From positions 1 to 15,340 of the forward strand of contig JAYMGJ010000515.1 in the NCBI GenBank assembly GCA_037178675.1: a stretch of DNA of 15,340 nucleotides, written 5' to 3'. Below, piece by piece: positions 1-8,916 of this stretch. The notes beneath the pieces are model-generated. The model saw nothing but the letters and a program-made list of their open reading frames with translations. It searched no databases and was not told the origin of the DNA. A program made the translations under genes and the position numbers. This DNA is from Scleroderma bovista (taxonomy: Eukaryota > Basidiomycota > Agaricomycetes > Boletales > Sclerodermataceae). Numbering within the stretch: the stretch's first letter is position 1; the number at the start of each line of letters is the position of its first letter.

Positions 1-2069
1 GAACTCGATAATGTGCTTGCGCTGCAAGCTGACTTGGACAGTAGCAGTAGGGTGCTGCAACTAGCCCGGGCGACCATCGAAAAGGGGAACACATCCTCTA
101 GTGTTCTAGATGTGCTTGCAAGCTTAGAGCACAGTCACGCGAGGCTTGTGACGAAGACCGAGGCTCTGTATTCCTCTCTCAATGTGCATGACCGAATCCC
201 AGAGCTCAAAGATGTTAGCCTCGAATTTGTGCAAATCTTACTGATGGCGCAGGACCTGAAGATCAATATTCACAAGAGAGCGGTCGGTAGTTTCTTCGAG
301 TGGGACAAGCTTGACCATGCAGTTGGCGGCAAAGACAAGCCTTTAGGTGCGTCCTCGGTTACTGGCCCGTTAGTACTGTCTAAGGCATTATTAGGTACGA
401 AGCTTCATCAACAGACACGGAAAGCCATTGCGAAGCGCCAACCTGCACTGATGGCCGCCATCTGCAAATACAATACTTACTGTGAGCAACTCTCTCAGCT
501 CTATAATCCCACTTGGGTCATTCCTTTGCCTGCGCCGCTACCCACAACACTTGTCGACTTACGAAATGATCCGACTCTCATGCAAGATGTATGGATCACC
601 CCTTCCATGGGTGAGGTCCCTCGATGGCTAGAAGATATTGATGTGCGTGATGGTATTCGCGCACTCCTCAAGCACGAACGTTGTTTAGAAGAGCAACGCT
701 GTCTTGGTATAGAAGCCGACAACATGTGCTGATGGTTTGGCAATGAACTCACTGCCATTCAAGTCGTGTTACAACAGTCTGAAAGTAAGTTCAGCCACTA
801 TCAGAAGCTTCTCTGTTAATTGACCATTTGTAGATGGAAACTATCATTTCATTTTACGACAGTGTCTCGAAGCAATCTTGGAGCTACAGGAGCGATGGAC
901 AACCACGTTAAGTTCACACTCTCGTTACATGAACTTGGAGGAGGCTGCTTTCCGAGTCGCAGATACTATAGCTGGAGCCTCGCAGCCCTCTCTGCGTTGG
1001 CTAGCCCCAGTCATTATTGACGATCATTTTAACAGTCCCGACGAAGACATGTGGGGACTCACCGACCTACTAGGTACTGAATCCGCAGAACCCCCCGTTG
1101 ACTCTGAACAGGTTGCCCTCTCTGATATCCTTGGACCTGACAATCAAGATGACCTCGAGCATGACCTTGAAGCAGAAGCATCATCGAGAGTCACCTTGAA
1201 CTGGGAGCCCCCAGATGTAAGACAAATGTCTATTGTTCTTAATACCCTCTGACTAGTCGCAGGTGATAAATGCTGATTGTGGAATTGACATGGCAAAGGA
1301 CACCCATCTCCCAGCCACCATGCCAACTATCATTCGCGCATCCATCGATGGTGTCCCTCGACAAACCTTTCTCCCCGGTGATACCAGCCTATTGGCGTCT
1401 CCACAGGCCAGACTCAATGATACTTGTATCAATGGTTGTGCCACCCTTCTATACTCTGCGTTCATGCCCATTGCTGTTCGTTGTGCAATTCTCTCGACCC
1501 ATGATCTCCCCCATGTCCGCTTTCATGCCGATGATGACTCACTCTGGCGCAATGCCTCATGGACACACTTCTGGGAGAAACCAGTCTGGATCATTCCGAT
1601 TCACCGTTCATTACCAGGACATTGGGTCCTCTGCACCATTGATTTCTCCTCTAGAAAGCTCTTACTTTTTGACAGCCTTGCTGAACAGAAGCCTTGGAAG
1701 AACGAAATCAAGGTCAGTCAACTTTGCAAGCTAATACTATCCTAACTTGTGGCTAGGATATCATGTGGCTCATTTGTTGTCTCTCCAGCATTGCGACCCG
1801 GAAACTGGGGACGAGCCGACGAGATCGTGGCAATTGGATGGCCCAACCCATATTGGTAAGTTTCAAGAAGTTACGTATCTGAGGTTTACTAAATGTTATT
1901 GCAGCTAGAACCACGGCAGACTAATGGCTACGACTGCGGCGTCTGGGTCTTGGCACAAATGTCTGCCATTCTGAGAGGTTATGACATTACTGATGTTAAA
2001 GAGGATGGCATCATCCATTATAGGCACTTCCTTCGAGTTCTCATCCATCGCGTTGTGGAACTGGCTTGA
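1..2069 (+). pseudogene. KDZ-type transposase-associated protein with C-terminal Ulp1-like (C48) cysteine protease domain; 5' partial, one nonsense codon
   Basis: The reading frame is open at base 1, so the gene starts upstream. Inferred exons are 1-346, 395-784, 834-1216, 1263-1712, 1757-1855 and 1905-2069. The five introns (44-49 bp) have GT..AG ends, and together the exons give 610 codons plus a TGA stop. Exons 1-3 match my memory of the C-terminal part of KDZ-associated fungal proteins: LHQQTRKAIAKRQPAL, then WITPSMGEVPRWLED, VRDGIRALLKHERCLEE and EADNMC. The DDE catalytic part would lie outside the window. Exons 4-6 form a Ulp1/SENP-like fold with a full catalytic set: His 1620-1622 (GHW), Asp 1671-1673 (FDS), Gln 1917-1919 and Cys 1935-1937 (YDCGVWV). 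Ulp1 proteases cleave SUMO-like modifiers; a role in transposition is inference. An in-frame TGA at 731-733 sits where the family normally has Arg (C-R-W), so this copy is probably dead unless read through. The first intron is a multiple of three without a stop, so retention there is possible. Confidence 0.83.
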
Positions 2070-2454
2070 TTGCTTTCATCTAATCTAATATATGTAAGTC
2101 TGGATTGACAGCCACCACCACCAACCATGCGACCAAACCACAGCGGTAACCCATCACAACACGCGCAAGAGAGACTGATGAAAACTTGCAGGCACCATCA
2201 ACCATGACCCTTTAAGGAACATGTCGATCCGCTGTATAATCTAGTGCCGAAGAACGAGGGAGATATCAGGAGTTAACCACACGCACACAAACAGCCTTAC
2301 AGCAAGCGCACTGCATGACCACTGCACTCAGGCACACCACCCTCATCCCTTGCAGCACAGCCCATGCGAACACTCGCATGCCACCTAGTAGTACCTTGCA
2401 TCGCCTGGCTTTCGCCCGCGTTCGTATGGACAGCTGCATTATCTTAGCACATAG

Positions 2455-2466
2455 CCCCCCCCCCCC
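2455..2466. repeat. C12 homopolymer
   Basis: Twelve consecutive C residues lie in a CpG-rich stretch. The exact length in an assembly may be unreliable. Confidence 0.9.
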
Positions 2467-3514
2467 ACCACGTCTGAGTGGCACGTCTAAAACGCGCAGC
2501 GGGAACGAAGCGGGCCACCGGGGGACCTTAAGTCCTGGCTGGTGGGGCATTCGTGCACTCGTGGGAGCACGGCTTCCGGCCACAGGGGGCCCTACTATAC
2601 TTAGTACTAGTTAAAGTGTATTCACCGCAACCGCAGTTTTTCTGCGCAAGTGAGTTTGTTACTGGGTCAAAATCATGATATGGTGCTGTCGGGTTATATC
2701 CTCAGCACTGATACATTTGTGGATGGGAATGTGGGTTGAGTGGTCTGGCCAGCATGTCATGACTTGACAACTTACAGGACAATTCCTTGGCGCATTCCTT
2801 GCTTCTAGACATGACAACTCTGAGAAATGATACACAAAAGTTGAATACATAGTGAAGACAGACACACGGCCAGAGAACAACTGACAAGAATTGTCTGCAT
2901 GAAAAGTCACAAGAGCAGTGAGTGGTGCCTATTGTGAGGAAGCGATACAACTATAAATTAACATGAAGTCTGTCCGTCTCCAGAACCTGCAGATACTTTA
3001 AACAATTCCCATTGTAGTCTTGTTTTTTGGTCCATGTTCACGAGACGATGGTCTTCATTGCGTAGATATTCACTGGGATGTTGCGTGAACAATTTGTCAT
3101 TGGTGCCTTTCCCGCAGCTTCGTGATAGGGTAATGTACATGTTGAAAGGTGTGTCGTCTGATCTGATGTCTATGATGCAGTGGAGAAGGAAATTTGCACT
3201 AGCTGAGGTCATTGTCATTATCATCCCCTATCTTGTCCCCTATCTCTTCAAGTTGCATACATGGTTTCGATGTGTTGCATGCCATACATATCGTCCAATC
3301 ACTGTTCGAAGGACTGAGGTCTTCTCTGCCTTCATCCTTTAAGGCCAGGATGCTGGTGTTGAACTGCTGATGCCATCGAAGCGTACCTGCAACATGCAAG
3401 CTCTGACTGGCGTGAATTTCACCTCGGTAGCATACCTTTTCCTGCCGTCGTGTGTCCTGTTCATGATTCCTTCGTGTCACCTCACAATCATTTTCTGCTT
3501 GACGCACATCCGCC

Positions 3515-3780
3515 CCCCTCGTCATCATCATTGTCGCTGCATCAGCTGGCACATGCATCAGTCCTCCTTTCGCCATCATCATTGTCGTCAACAATGTTTT
3601 GCCACCAAGGCACTGGCCATGCGTGCCATCTCGTTGTTGTTGTCGCTGCCGCCATGTGTCACCATTTCTGTCGTCATTTCAGTCACATCAACATCTGAGT
3701 CACTGATGTCATGTCTTGCCATCACCACCGCCACTATTGCTGTAGCCTGTCGTTGTCGGCATTGTCCCCTCATCAAGCCA
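3515..3780. repeat. Cryptic simple-sequence region (CAT/GTC/GTT-rich)
   Basis: Degenerate trinucleotide-rich DNA. The string CATCATCATTGTCG recurs (near 3522 and 3571), followed by GTTGTTGTTGTCG, CACCACCGCCAC and related short units. Long stop-free frames in several phases on both strands follow from this composition, so the open frames here are not evidence of genes. Confidence 0.6.
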
Positions 3781-3997
3781 TGTCTGTGATGGTGTACAGC
3801 ATGAGAGTTTGCAGGTGTTCGCGCTGTATGGATGCTATAAGGATACAGATGAGCAGGTGTGACAGGGAAGTGGTGGGGATTGGCATGAGTTTTCTTAATG
3901 GTACCAGCAATGGCATGACTTACCAGTATGTATCTCTAAGTCCAGACCACCTGCAAAGCCACTGTACTAAGGTCACTGGACCTAAACGTCGACGCGG

Positions 3998-5047
3998 TGT
4001 CACGCACCAAACAGGTTTGGTACAGTGAACATGGAAGATAACGCCTATATCGAATGATCCTTATGCGAAGGATAAGCACGACGGACCCTCATCGTAGCCA
4101 TCTATTGCACAAGATGACTATCCTGATGCAAGAGATGATTGCCAATGCAGACAGTCATCTATCGCACGAGAACCGCCAAGAAGCAGAAGAAACTGAAGGA
4201 ATAATGTCAATTGTGGTATGAGAAAGGAATGCACACATCTGCAGTCCAACTCCCATACCAGAACGATCAAAGAAGCCGAAGAATTGATGGAGAAACAAAG
4301 GAGAAAGAGAAGAAATGATTTTTAGCGCCCAAATGTCATTTTTAGGTGCCCAGTGCCAGCATTCCGATATTTTGAATAGCTCCATCGTTTCTGAAGCTAT
4401 CAGGCACGTGACTATACCGTCAGAGAGCCTAGAATGTGGTCTATCTGCCTGTCAAGTTCCGATGCAAATCTGTTCATTTCCCACGGAGATATTCCCCCCG
4501 CAATCCAGACGTTCGCTTCATCGCTCACTATGGAGTCCGTATTTTCTCTGGATCATTTCTCCGCTATTGCAGCAGATCTCCACTATGTCCTGCTCTTAGG
4601 ACAGCCTCTCCCAGAGTTCCCGTGCACTGCCTGGCACATATCTTCCCAACCTGCTCCCTCAGTCCCTCTCATTCTCGGTCAGCGTGTTCTCCTTGTCAGT
4701 CCTGCGTCAAGGACGTACTTTGGTCATCTTAGGTCTATTGTCAAGCTTGAGAAGTCTTCTCTGGTCGTCTCTGTGTCCCCTGAGCCCTCAGCCTATGGTC
4801 CCTTCCTCCCAGATACTTGCCATGTCCATCTTCCTCTGTCGTTCGTCTCGCTTCCCTGGATGCATCGAATTCAATACTCTATCCGCTTCCCTACTTTCAG
4901 ACGACGTCCCCCAGCACCATGACAGTTATTTCCCCCCACTTTATAGTGCTATTAGGAAGAAGAACCCTCTCTCGTTCTTTCCCAGAAGAGAGCTTGTCAA
5001 GGGAGCCCATGGTTGCGCTTCAGCGGCACTAGAACACATGCACTATA
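3998..5047 (+). mobile_element. Truncated copy (X1) of a long LTR family, 5' (U3) part
   Basis: This 1050-bp stretch matches, in inverted orientation, the start of the complete solo LTR X2 at 7586-9927. Both copies begin with TGTCACGCACCAAAC, which sets the 5' boundary (T at 3998). Homology can be followed by eye through a tandem-duplicated GATAGATG/ACTATCC region (about 4040-4165), the paired GCGCC motifs near 4320-4360 and the U3 reading frame, to about 5037 (CAAGGGAG...GCACTA in both). It then stops where the gypsy LTR begins at 5048, so X1 was probably split by the gypsy insertion and should resume beyond the right edge of the window. TATA box, R and U5 are therefore missing here. The four bases before the element are GCGG; the partner target site cannot be checked. 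Confidence 0.75.
4434..4922 (+). CDS. U3-encoded ORF of the long LTR family, copy in X1; unknown function
   Basis: A 162-codon frame from ATG 4434 to TGA 4920-4922. It aligns without gaps over about 145 codons with the frame at 8917-9414 (minus) in X2. Shared blocks are WSICLSSSD, FISHGDIPPAIQT, SLTMES, FSAIAADL, YVLLLGQPLPE, SSQPAPSVPLILGQRVLL, SPASRTYFG and LPLSF. I recognise no domain. The product is rich in Ser, Pro and Leu, with no clear signal peptide, zinc motif or catalytic signature. X2 has its ATG five codons earlier, where X1 reads AGA, so the start in X1 is uncertain. The last 15-20 codons diverge. A spliced or larger product is possible. Confidence 0.5.
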   Translation: MWSICLSSSDANLFISHGDIPPAIQTFASSLTMESVFSLDHFSAIAADLHYVLLLGQPLPEFPCTAWHISSQPAPSVPLILGQRVLLVSPASRTYFGHLRSIVKLEKSSLVVSVSPEPSAYGPFLPDTCHVHLPLSFVSLPWMHRIQYSIRFPTFRRRPPAP

Positions 5048-5221
5048 TGTCAAGTCCGGGTCTACTCCGGTAGGGGGTCCAGTCAAGTCTGGACGAAAGC
5101 GGATGAAGGAGGAGGGCAGATGCTGGACAAGAGATTAGTCCGGCCGGAGTTGGTGACCGATTGGGTTCAATGACTAAGGACAACGAGCGTTGACCCCTTG
5201 CGTAGGTTCCGGTCAAGGGAA

Positions 5222-5253
5222 GGAGACGGAGACGGAGATGGAGACGGAGATGG
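5222..5253. repeat. GGAGAC/GGAGAT hexamer tract in the LTR
   Basis: About five tandem hexamers, GGAGAC or GGAGAT, lie within the gypsy LTR. Confidence 0.85.
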
Positions 5254-5408
5254 ACGAGAACAGGAGTAGTGACTTATGTTGATTTCAGACTGAGTTTGTA
5301 CAAGGTAAACTAGAGGGTACTTATACTAAGTAGAAACTAGGGTCAAGTACATACGGTGACAAGTAAACAACCTAATAGCGGACAAGGGATGACCGGAGTT
5401 AGGACTAG

Positions 5409-5470
5409 GTCAGGTCTGGTGAAAATAAAGTCAGGTCCGTGTAAAATAAATCAGGTCCAGTGAAAATGCT
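5409..5470. repeat. 21-bp tandem repeat, three units, in the LTR
   Basis: Units start at 5409, 5430 and 5451. Each has TCAGGTCY followed by an A-rich half (GAAAATAAA, TAAAATAAA, GAAAATGCT). The function is unknown; spaced repeats in an LTR can be enhancer-like. Confidence 0.8.
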
Positions 5471-5694
5471 ACAAGGTATAGGATATATCGAGTTCACGGA
5501 GAACTCACGTCAAGGCAGGGTAGACGGCGAGGTGTAGTAAGAGCGAATGGAGTATAGACCAAGGGTCGTAGTTAGCGGAAGGTTATCTGTGCGACCGTTG
5601 ACCGGAGTAACTGAGAACGACCGGAGTTGAGCTGTAGGCCTGCGATGTGACCGGAGGAACCGGATATGGTCTGGAGTTGGACATGGTCATAACA

Positions 5695-5712
5695 GTATCC
5701 CCCTTTTAGGGG
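5695..5712 (-). promoter_or_regulatory. Polypurine tract priming second-strand synthesis
   Basis: On the minus strand CCCCTAAAAGGGGGATAC directly precedes the LTR start TGTTATG. The AAAAGGGGGA core has the position and composition expected of a Ty3/gypsy polypurine tract. Confidence 0.8.
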
Positions 5713-5802
5713 CCGAACCCATGAGGCCCCAATGAGGCTGTTGTGTGGTCGCCTAAAACAATGCGGAGTCTGGAGTGGTTGTCTGAGTACGAATTCTGGA
5801 CC

Positions 5803-5808
5803 TATAAA
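5803..5808 (+). promoter_or_regulatory. TATA box for the antisense gene
   Basis: TATAAA lies 53 bp before the ATG at 5856, just inside the 3' LTR/polypurine tract and pointing away from it. Its place suggests the antisense gene has its own promoter. Confidence 0.55.
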
Positions 5809-5855
5809 GATCAGACCGGTTTTGCTTTTACCCCAGTTTTCTGCCTTCTACCAAC

Positions 5856-6931
5856 ATGTCCGCACCAGCCAAGTCTACCACCCCCGCTGCCACTTCTACT
5901 GCCGAGTCCAAGGATTGGACAAAGGCCACCACACCGGAGCTACTGTCCGGTAGTGAGGACGAGTCGAGCGTTCTCGACGCGAAGGCGAAGGAGTGTCGTT
6001 GCCGCAAGCAGGTGAGGAGAGAGGAGAGGCAGCGTCGGGAGGTGGAAGAGAAGAGAGCACGCGAGGAGGCAGAGCGTGCAAAGGCGGAGGCAGAGCGAAA
6101 GGCGAGGGAGGAGGCAGAGCGCAAGGTGTGCGAGCAGGTGGAGAGGGAGAGGGCGGAATCGCAAGCGAGGGCGGAGTCGGAGCAGAGGAAGGCGGCGGAA
6201 GTGGCTGCCAAGCATAGGGCGGTGGAGGTAGCCGCCAAGCAAAAAACAACGGCACAGGAGGCGTCGAAGAAGAGAGCAAGGGAGGAACCGGAGGCAAGTC
6301 CGGTAGGTTTTATTTTTGTTCTATTTCTGCTCTTGTTTTGCTGACTTCTTTTTATAGATGCATGCATTGCGCAAAGCATTGCGCAGTGTGCGAGCGCGAC
6401 CCGGAGAAGCCAAAACAGCGGGCGTGCATGAAGTGCGCCAGCCTCAAGGAGAAGTGCGAGTGGCCGGAAGTGGGGGGTCCCGGTCCGGTAGTGGACAAAG
6501 GCAAGGGTAAGGTGAAGGAGAAGGAGGCAGCGATGTCACTGCGAGGTGGCGAGAAGAGGAAGAAGAAGAAGACGACGACAAAGGTCGCCAACGACGACGA
6601 CGAGATAGTGGAGGTAGCGGGTCCGTCCGGGTCGAGGTCCGGTTTCAACACCGGTCTTTTCCTGGAACGGATGGACAGGCTAACAGCCGCGGTGGAGGCG
6701 ATGACCGGTCAGATGGCCCGGATCGCAGACTCTACGTGGTCTGTTTCGCGGTCCAACGACTGACTCAGCGCCGGCCTCGAAACCTTTTTCGAGGAATGCC
6801 GGTTCTTCACGACGGACTTCGACAGGTCGGAGGAGGAAAGTGACGGAGAGGTCGATCCAGAGGAGATTGACCAGGAGTTGGAAGAGCTCCAGGAGGACCT
6901 GGAGGAGCAGGAAGGACCTGCGCCGGAGTAG
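5856..6931 (+). pseudogene. Antisense accessory gene of the gypsy element: coiled-coil, cysteine-cluster protein; interrupted
   Basis: It lies between the chromodomain and the 3' LTR, on the strand opposite to gag-pol. Exon 1 starts at ATG 5856 (context ACCAACATGTCC) and encodes a Ser/Thr/Pro-rich start (MSAPAKSTTP) followed by about 100 residues of highly charged Arg/Glu/Ala coiled coil. An intron begins at GT 6303, with a canonical TAG acceptor at 6355-6357. The next exon has a Cys cluster C-x2-C-x11-C-x2-C-x6-C (within HCAVCERDPEK...CMKC...KCEWPE), loosely like fungal zinc clusters, then a Lys-rich segment and a short helical segment (LERMDRLTAAVEAM). A TGA at 6761-6763 interrupts it. The frame then stays open for an acidic Glu/Asp-rich tail to TAG 6929-6931. 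The two exon frames do not join with the canonical acceptor; a non-canonical AAG at 6376 would fit, or there is an indel. I recall similar C-x2-C proteins in Agaricomycete repeats but cannot name a family. A DNA-binding or regulatory role is inference. Confidence 0.65.
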
Positions 6932-7088
6932 GTGGTCTGGTCCGGCACCTTGTAAATAGAAATGTAAATTAGTTTTACTTTTTGTTTATAAAAAGAAGTG
7001 GACTGGATTTGGGAGTGAGTGATATTACAAGACAAAATGAAACAGAGAAGGAGAGACAGATAAGAGAGAAACGGAGACGAGAGTATTA
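6932..7088. other. Convergent 3' spacer between antisense gene and pol
   Basis: 157 bp separate the stops of two converging genes. The A/T-rich middle (about 6955-6995) is the likely site of 3' processing for one or both transcripts. No perfect AATAAA was seen. Confidence 0.5.
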
Positions 7089-7585
7089 CTACATGGACGC
7101 GAGTGGTCCGGGTTTGTCCGGGTACCGGACATGGTAGTCTTCTAAGAGTTCCATAGCATTGCCAAGTTCAGTGGCGAGAAGCCATGACGTTTCTTCGTCA
7201 GTTCCTTCATAACCGGACCATTGTACCAAGTAAAGCAACTTGCACGTTCTGCATCGACGGTCAACCTTGGAGTCGAGGATCTCAGAGATCTCGAACTCCG
7301 GTTCACCATCAACTTCCACCGGTGGCAGAGGAGGTTGTATCCGGTCTGGTATGGTGTTGGGTATGGCCGGTTCGAGTTGAGAGACATGGAAGACGGGATG
7401 AACGGCGCGCATGGAATCTGGAAGGCGTAGCGTAAAAGAGAGAGAGCCTACTTGTGCTATGATAGTGTAGGGCCCAAGATTCTTTTCTGATAGCTTTTTG
7501 GATGGTCGAGTAGACCGGAAGTACTTGGCTTTAACGTATACTTGATCCCCTACTTTGAAGTCCAGTTCCGGAGTGCGTTTGGCAT
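7089..7585 (-). pseudogene. pol: pol, final part: integrase C-terminal domain and chromodomain
   Basis: In-frame continuation of the integrase at 9928-10802 once X2 is removed. It begins with KRTPELDFKVGDQVYVKAKY (the integrase C-terminal barrel found in gypsy elements), runs through RPSKKLSEKNLGPY and LRLPDSMRAVHPVFHVSQLE, and ends in a chromodomain: FEISEILDSK, LYLVQWSGYEGTDEETSW and DYHVRYPDKPGP, stop TAG at 7089-7091. Chromodomains of this class can steer integration to methylated-histone chromatin (established for chromoviruses). Cys at 7251-7253, in DRRCRTCK, replaces what I remember as Arg in relatives. Confidence 0.88.
7582..7585. other. Target-site duplication of X2, downstream copy
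   Basis: ATGC on the minus strand, matching ACGC at 9928-9931 apart from one C-to-T at a CpG. Confidence 0.7.
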
Positions 7586-8098
7586 TGTGCGCCTAAGTGA
7601 GGGAAGAGGTCAGAACAACCAACAACCAACACCAAATGACAGCAATATGCGAGTGGTGGTCTTCCTTTGCGTTTCTGGTATTTAATCTCCTCAGGGGGAT
7701 GTGCTGCACGCCTTCAGGCAGGATGCAGGAGGGAAGGGAAGGGCTTCTGATGGGGATGGAATGCGACTGGGGATGGTATTGACTCCTCTTCAGCCTACCA
7801 CAGTGGTTAGGAAGAGTCCTGGGATAGAAGAGCGATGATAGATTGATGATGGGGGGGTAATAGCAGTGATGGGACAACAGGGAAGCAAGGGGACAGTTCC
7901 TGCTTCAAGAATGCGATGGACAGTGATGGGATAGAGTGGACAGTGATGCTAGACTGCGCTTCAGCCTAGAGAAATGATCAGATACAAGATATATCTGATA
8001 AACAGCAATATAGGAGCTTTAGGCCAGCACTGAGTGACCTACAAGTCCAAAGACAGAGATAGAGCTTATAGACAGTGAGGGAGAGTGAATGTGGTCGC

Positions 8099-8104
8099 TT
8101 TATT
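8099..8104 (-). promoter_or_regulatory. AATAAA polyadenylation signal in X2
   Basis: Perfect AATAAA on the minus strand, starting 41 nt after the end of the TATA box, inside the expected R region. Confidence 0.55.
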
Positions 8105-8145
8105 GAGGGGGAAGCAGACACTTCCTTGCAGCCTTTGGCTGCTGG

Positions 8146-8153
8146 TTTATATA
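8146..8153 (-). promoter_or_regulatory. TATA box of X2 (LTR promoter)
   Basis: TATATAAA on the minus strand. The expected transcription start would fall near 8120, with the polyadenylation signal just downstream, as in many LTRs. Confidence 0.6.
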
Positions 8154-8193
8154 CAGGAGGGGCTGTGGCCCTGTAAGCACAAATGACTAAGTG

Positions 8194-8237
8194 CTTGGTA
8201 AGAGATTGGTAAGAAATTGGTAAGCGATTGATAAGCA
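8194..8237 (-). repeat. 11-bp tandem repeat with CCAAT motifs in X2 U3
   Basis: Four 11-bp units of the form ATTGGTAAGNN on the + strand, so the minus strand reads CTTACCAAT repeatedly. Two more units occur at about 8498-8518. They lie upstream of the TATA box in LTR orientation, a possible activator-binding array. Confidence 0.7.
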
Positions 8238-8529
8238 GTGTAATCAGGCTGAGTCATTGATGGGGAGAGCCTGAACAAGCTGCTGAGCCAAGGGAAAGAG
8301 CAAAAACATAGGTAAAAAGGGGTGTATAACCAAGAATATGGAAAAATCATTGCATGGGGCCCAAAAGAGAGGGGGAGAAAGCATGGGATGAGTAGATCGA
8401 AGCTAAATGAGCATATGCGATGACATAATGCATATGAATCATAGGGGCATGAGTCATGAATTGATAAGCAGCATGATAAGCATGATTTGAAGGATGATTG
8501 GTAAGTGATTGGTAAGGGGAGTAATGGGG

Positions 8530-8610
8530 ATTAGTAATGCCAAGAGGGGATGAATAATGCGCAGCAGAGTGAGTCAGAGTGAGCCAGAGTGACTCTGTGT
8601 GACTCAGAAA
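8530..8610. repeat. Short GTGAGTCAGA-type tandem repeats in X2
   Basis: About four imperfect 10-bp units (GTGAGTCAGA, GTGAGCCAGA, GTGACTCTGT, GTGACTCAGA) lie at about 8567-8607. No coding content was recognised. Confidence 0.6.
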
Positions 8611-8916
8611 GAAGGGAAGCACAACCTATGATTTATTGAACTTTAGATCTGGAGATGAGCTTCTGAAGCAGTGCCACTGATGGGAGTGGCTGGGGGATAA
8701 TAAAAGAATTGATCCGACCAGAAGAGCAGTGTCAGGGGGCCTGGAATTACAAGTAGAGTCACAGCTGGTCACAGAGTGTCACAAATCCCTTGGATTGAGC
8801 TTCTGTAGAGCAAAAACGCGAAATTTGGTGCTCCCGAAGTGCAGTCTTCCCTTGAGCAGTAAGGGGAAGGTTCTGTACTCTATTAGGACTTCTAAGAAGG
8901 GTTCTAGAGCACTGTT

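Larger units (their letters stand above)
2070..3997. other. Gene-poor spacer
   Basis: I find no credible gene here. The open frames on both strands are short, overlap one another in several frames and encode low-complexity His/Ser/Cys or Met/Thr-rich strings. The segment 2260-2610 is more GC-rich and CpG-rich than its surroundings and contains a C12 run. The segment 2620-3350 is ordinary mixed sequence with no recognised motif. The segment from about 3450 to 3790 is cryptically repetitive. No tRNA-like fold, paired LTR or terminal inverted repeat was recognised by eye. The 3' end of the KDZ-type element may lie somewhere after 2069, but I could not define it. Confidence 0.6.
5048..5694 (-). 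repeat. 3' LTR of the gypsy element
   Basis: 647 bp, reading TGTTATGACC...GACTTGACA on the minus strand, so it has the expected TG...CA ends with TGT/ACA inversion. It directly abuts the polypurine tract at 5695. A TATAAGTA on the minus strand at 5318-5325 is a possible promoter element. The LTR contains a hexamer tract (5222-5253), a 21-bp triplet repeat (5409-5470) and repeated CCGGAG motifs. The left edge is inferred from the TG end and from the end of homology to X1. The matching 5' LTR is not in the window to confirm it. Confidence 0.75.

Noticed and set aside
2315..2614. Frame of 99 codons over the C12 run
   Set aside because: Overlaps an equally long minus-strand frame; GC-rich composition explains the lack of stops.
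3199..3594. Minus-strand frame of 131 codons
   Set aside because: Lies partly on the CAT-rich cryptic repeat, competes with several other long frames in the same stretch and shows no recognisable domain.
5828..6379. Minus-strand frame of 183 codons opposite the antisense gene
   Set aside because: Ser/Ala/Leu-rich shadow of the Glu/Arg/Ala coiled-coil coding strand; no motif and no splice or stop logic.
5856..6931. Antisense gene as a retroviral-type envelope
   Set aside because: Wrong strand, no signal peptide or membrane segment; the product is a charged coiled coil with a Cys cluster.
7593..7877. 94-codon minus frame in the U5 part of X2
   Set aside because: Low-complexity His/Pro/Ser content, no homologous copy in the window to test, no motif.
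8194..8237. CRISPR-like array
   Set aside because: 11-bp units are directly adjacent with no spacers; a eukaryotic LTR context explains them.
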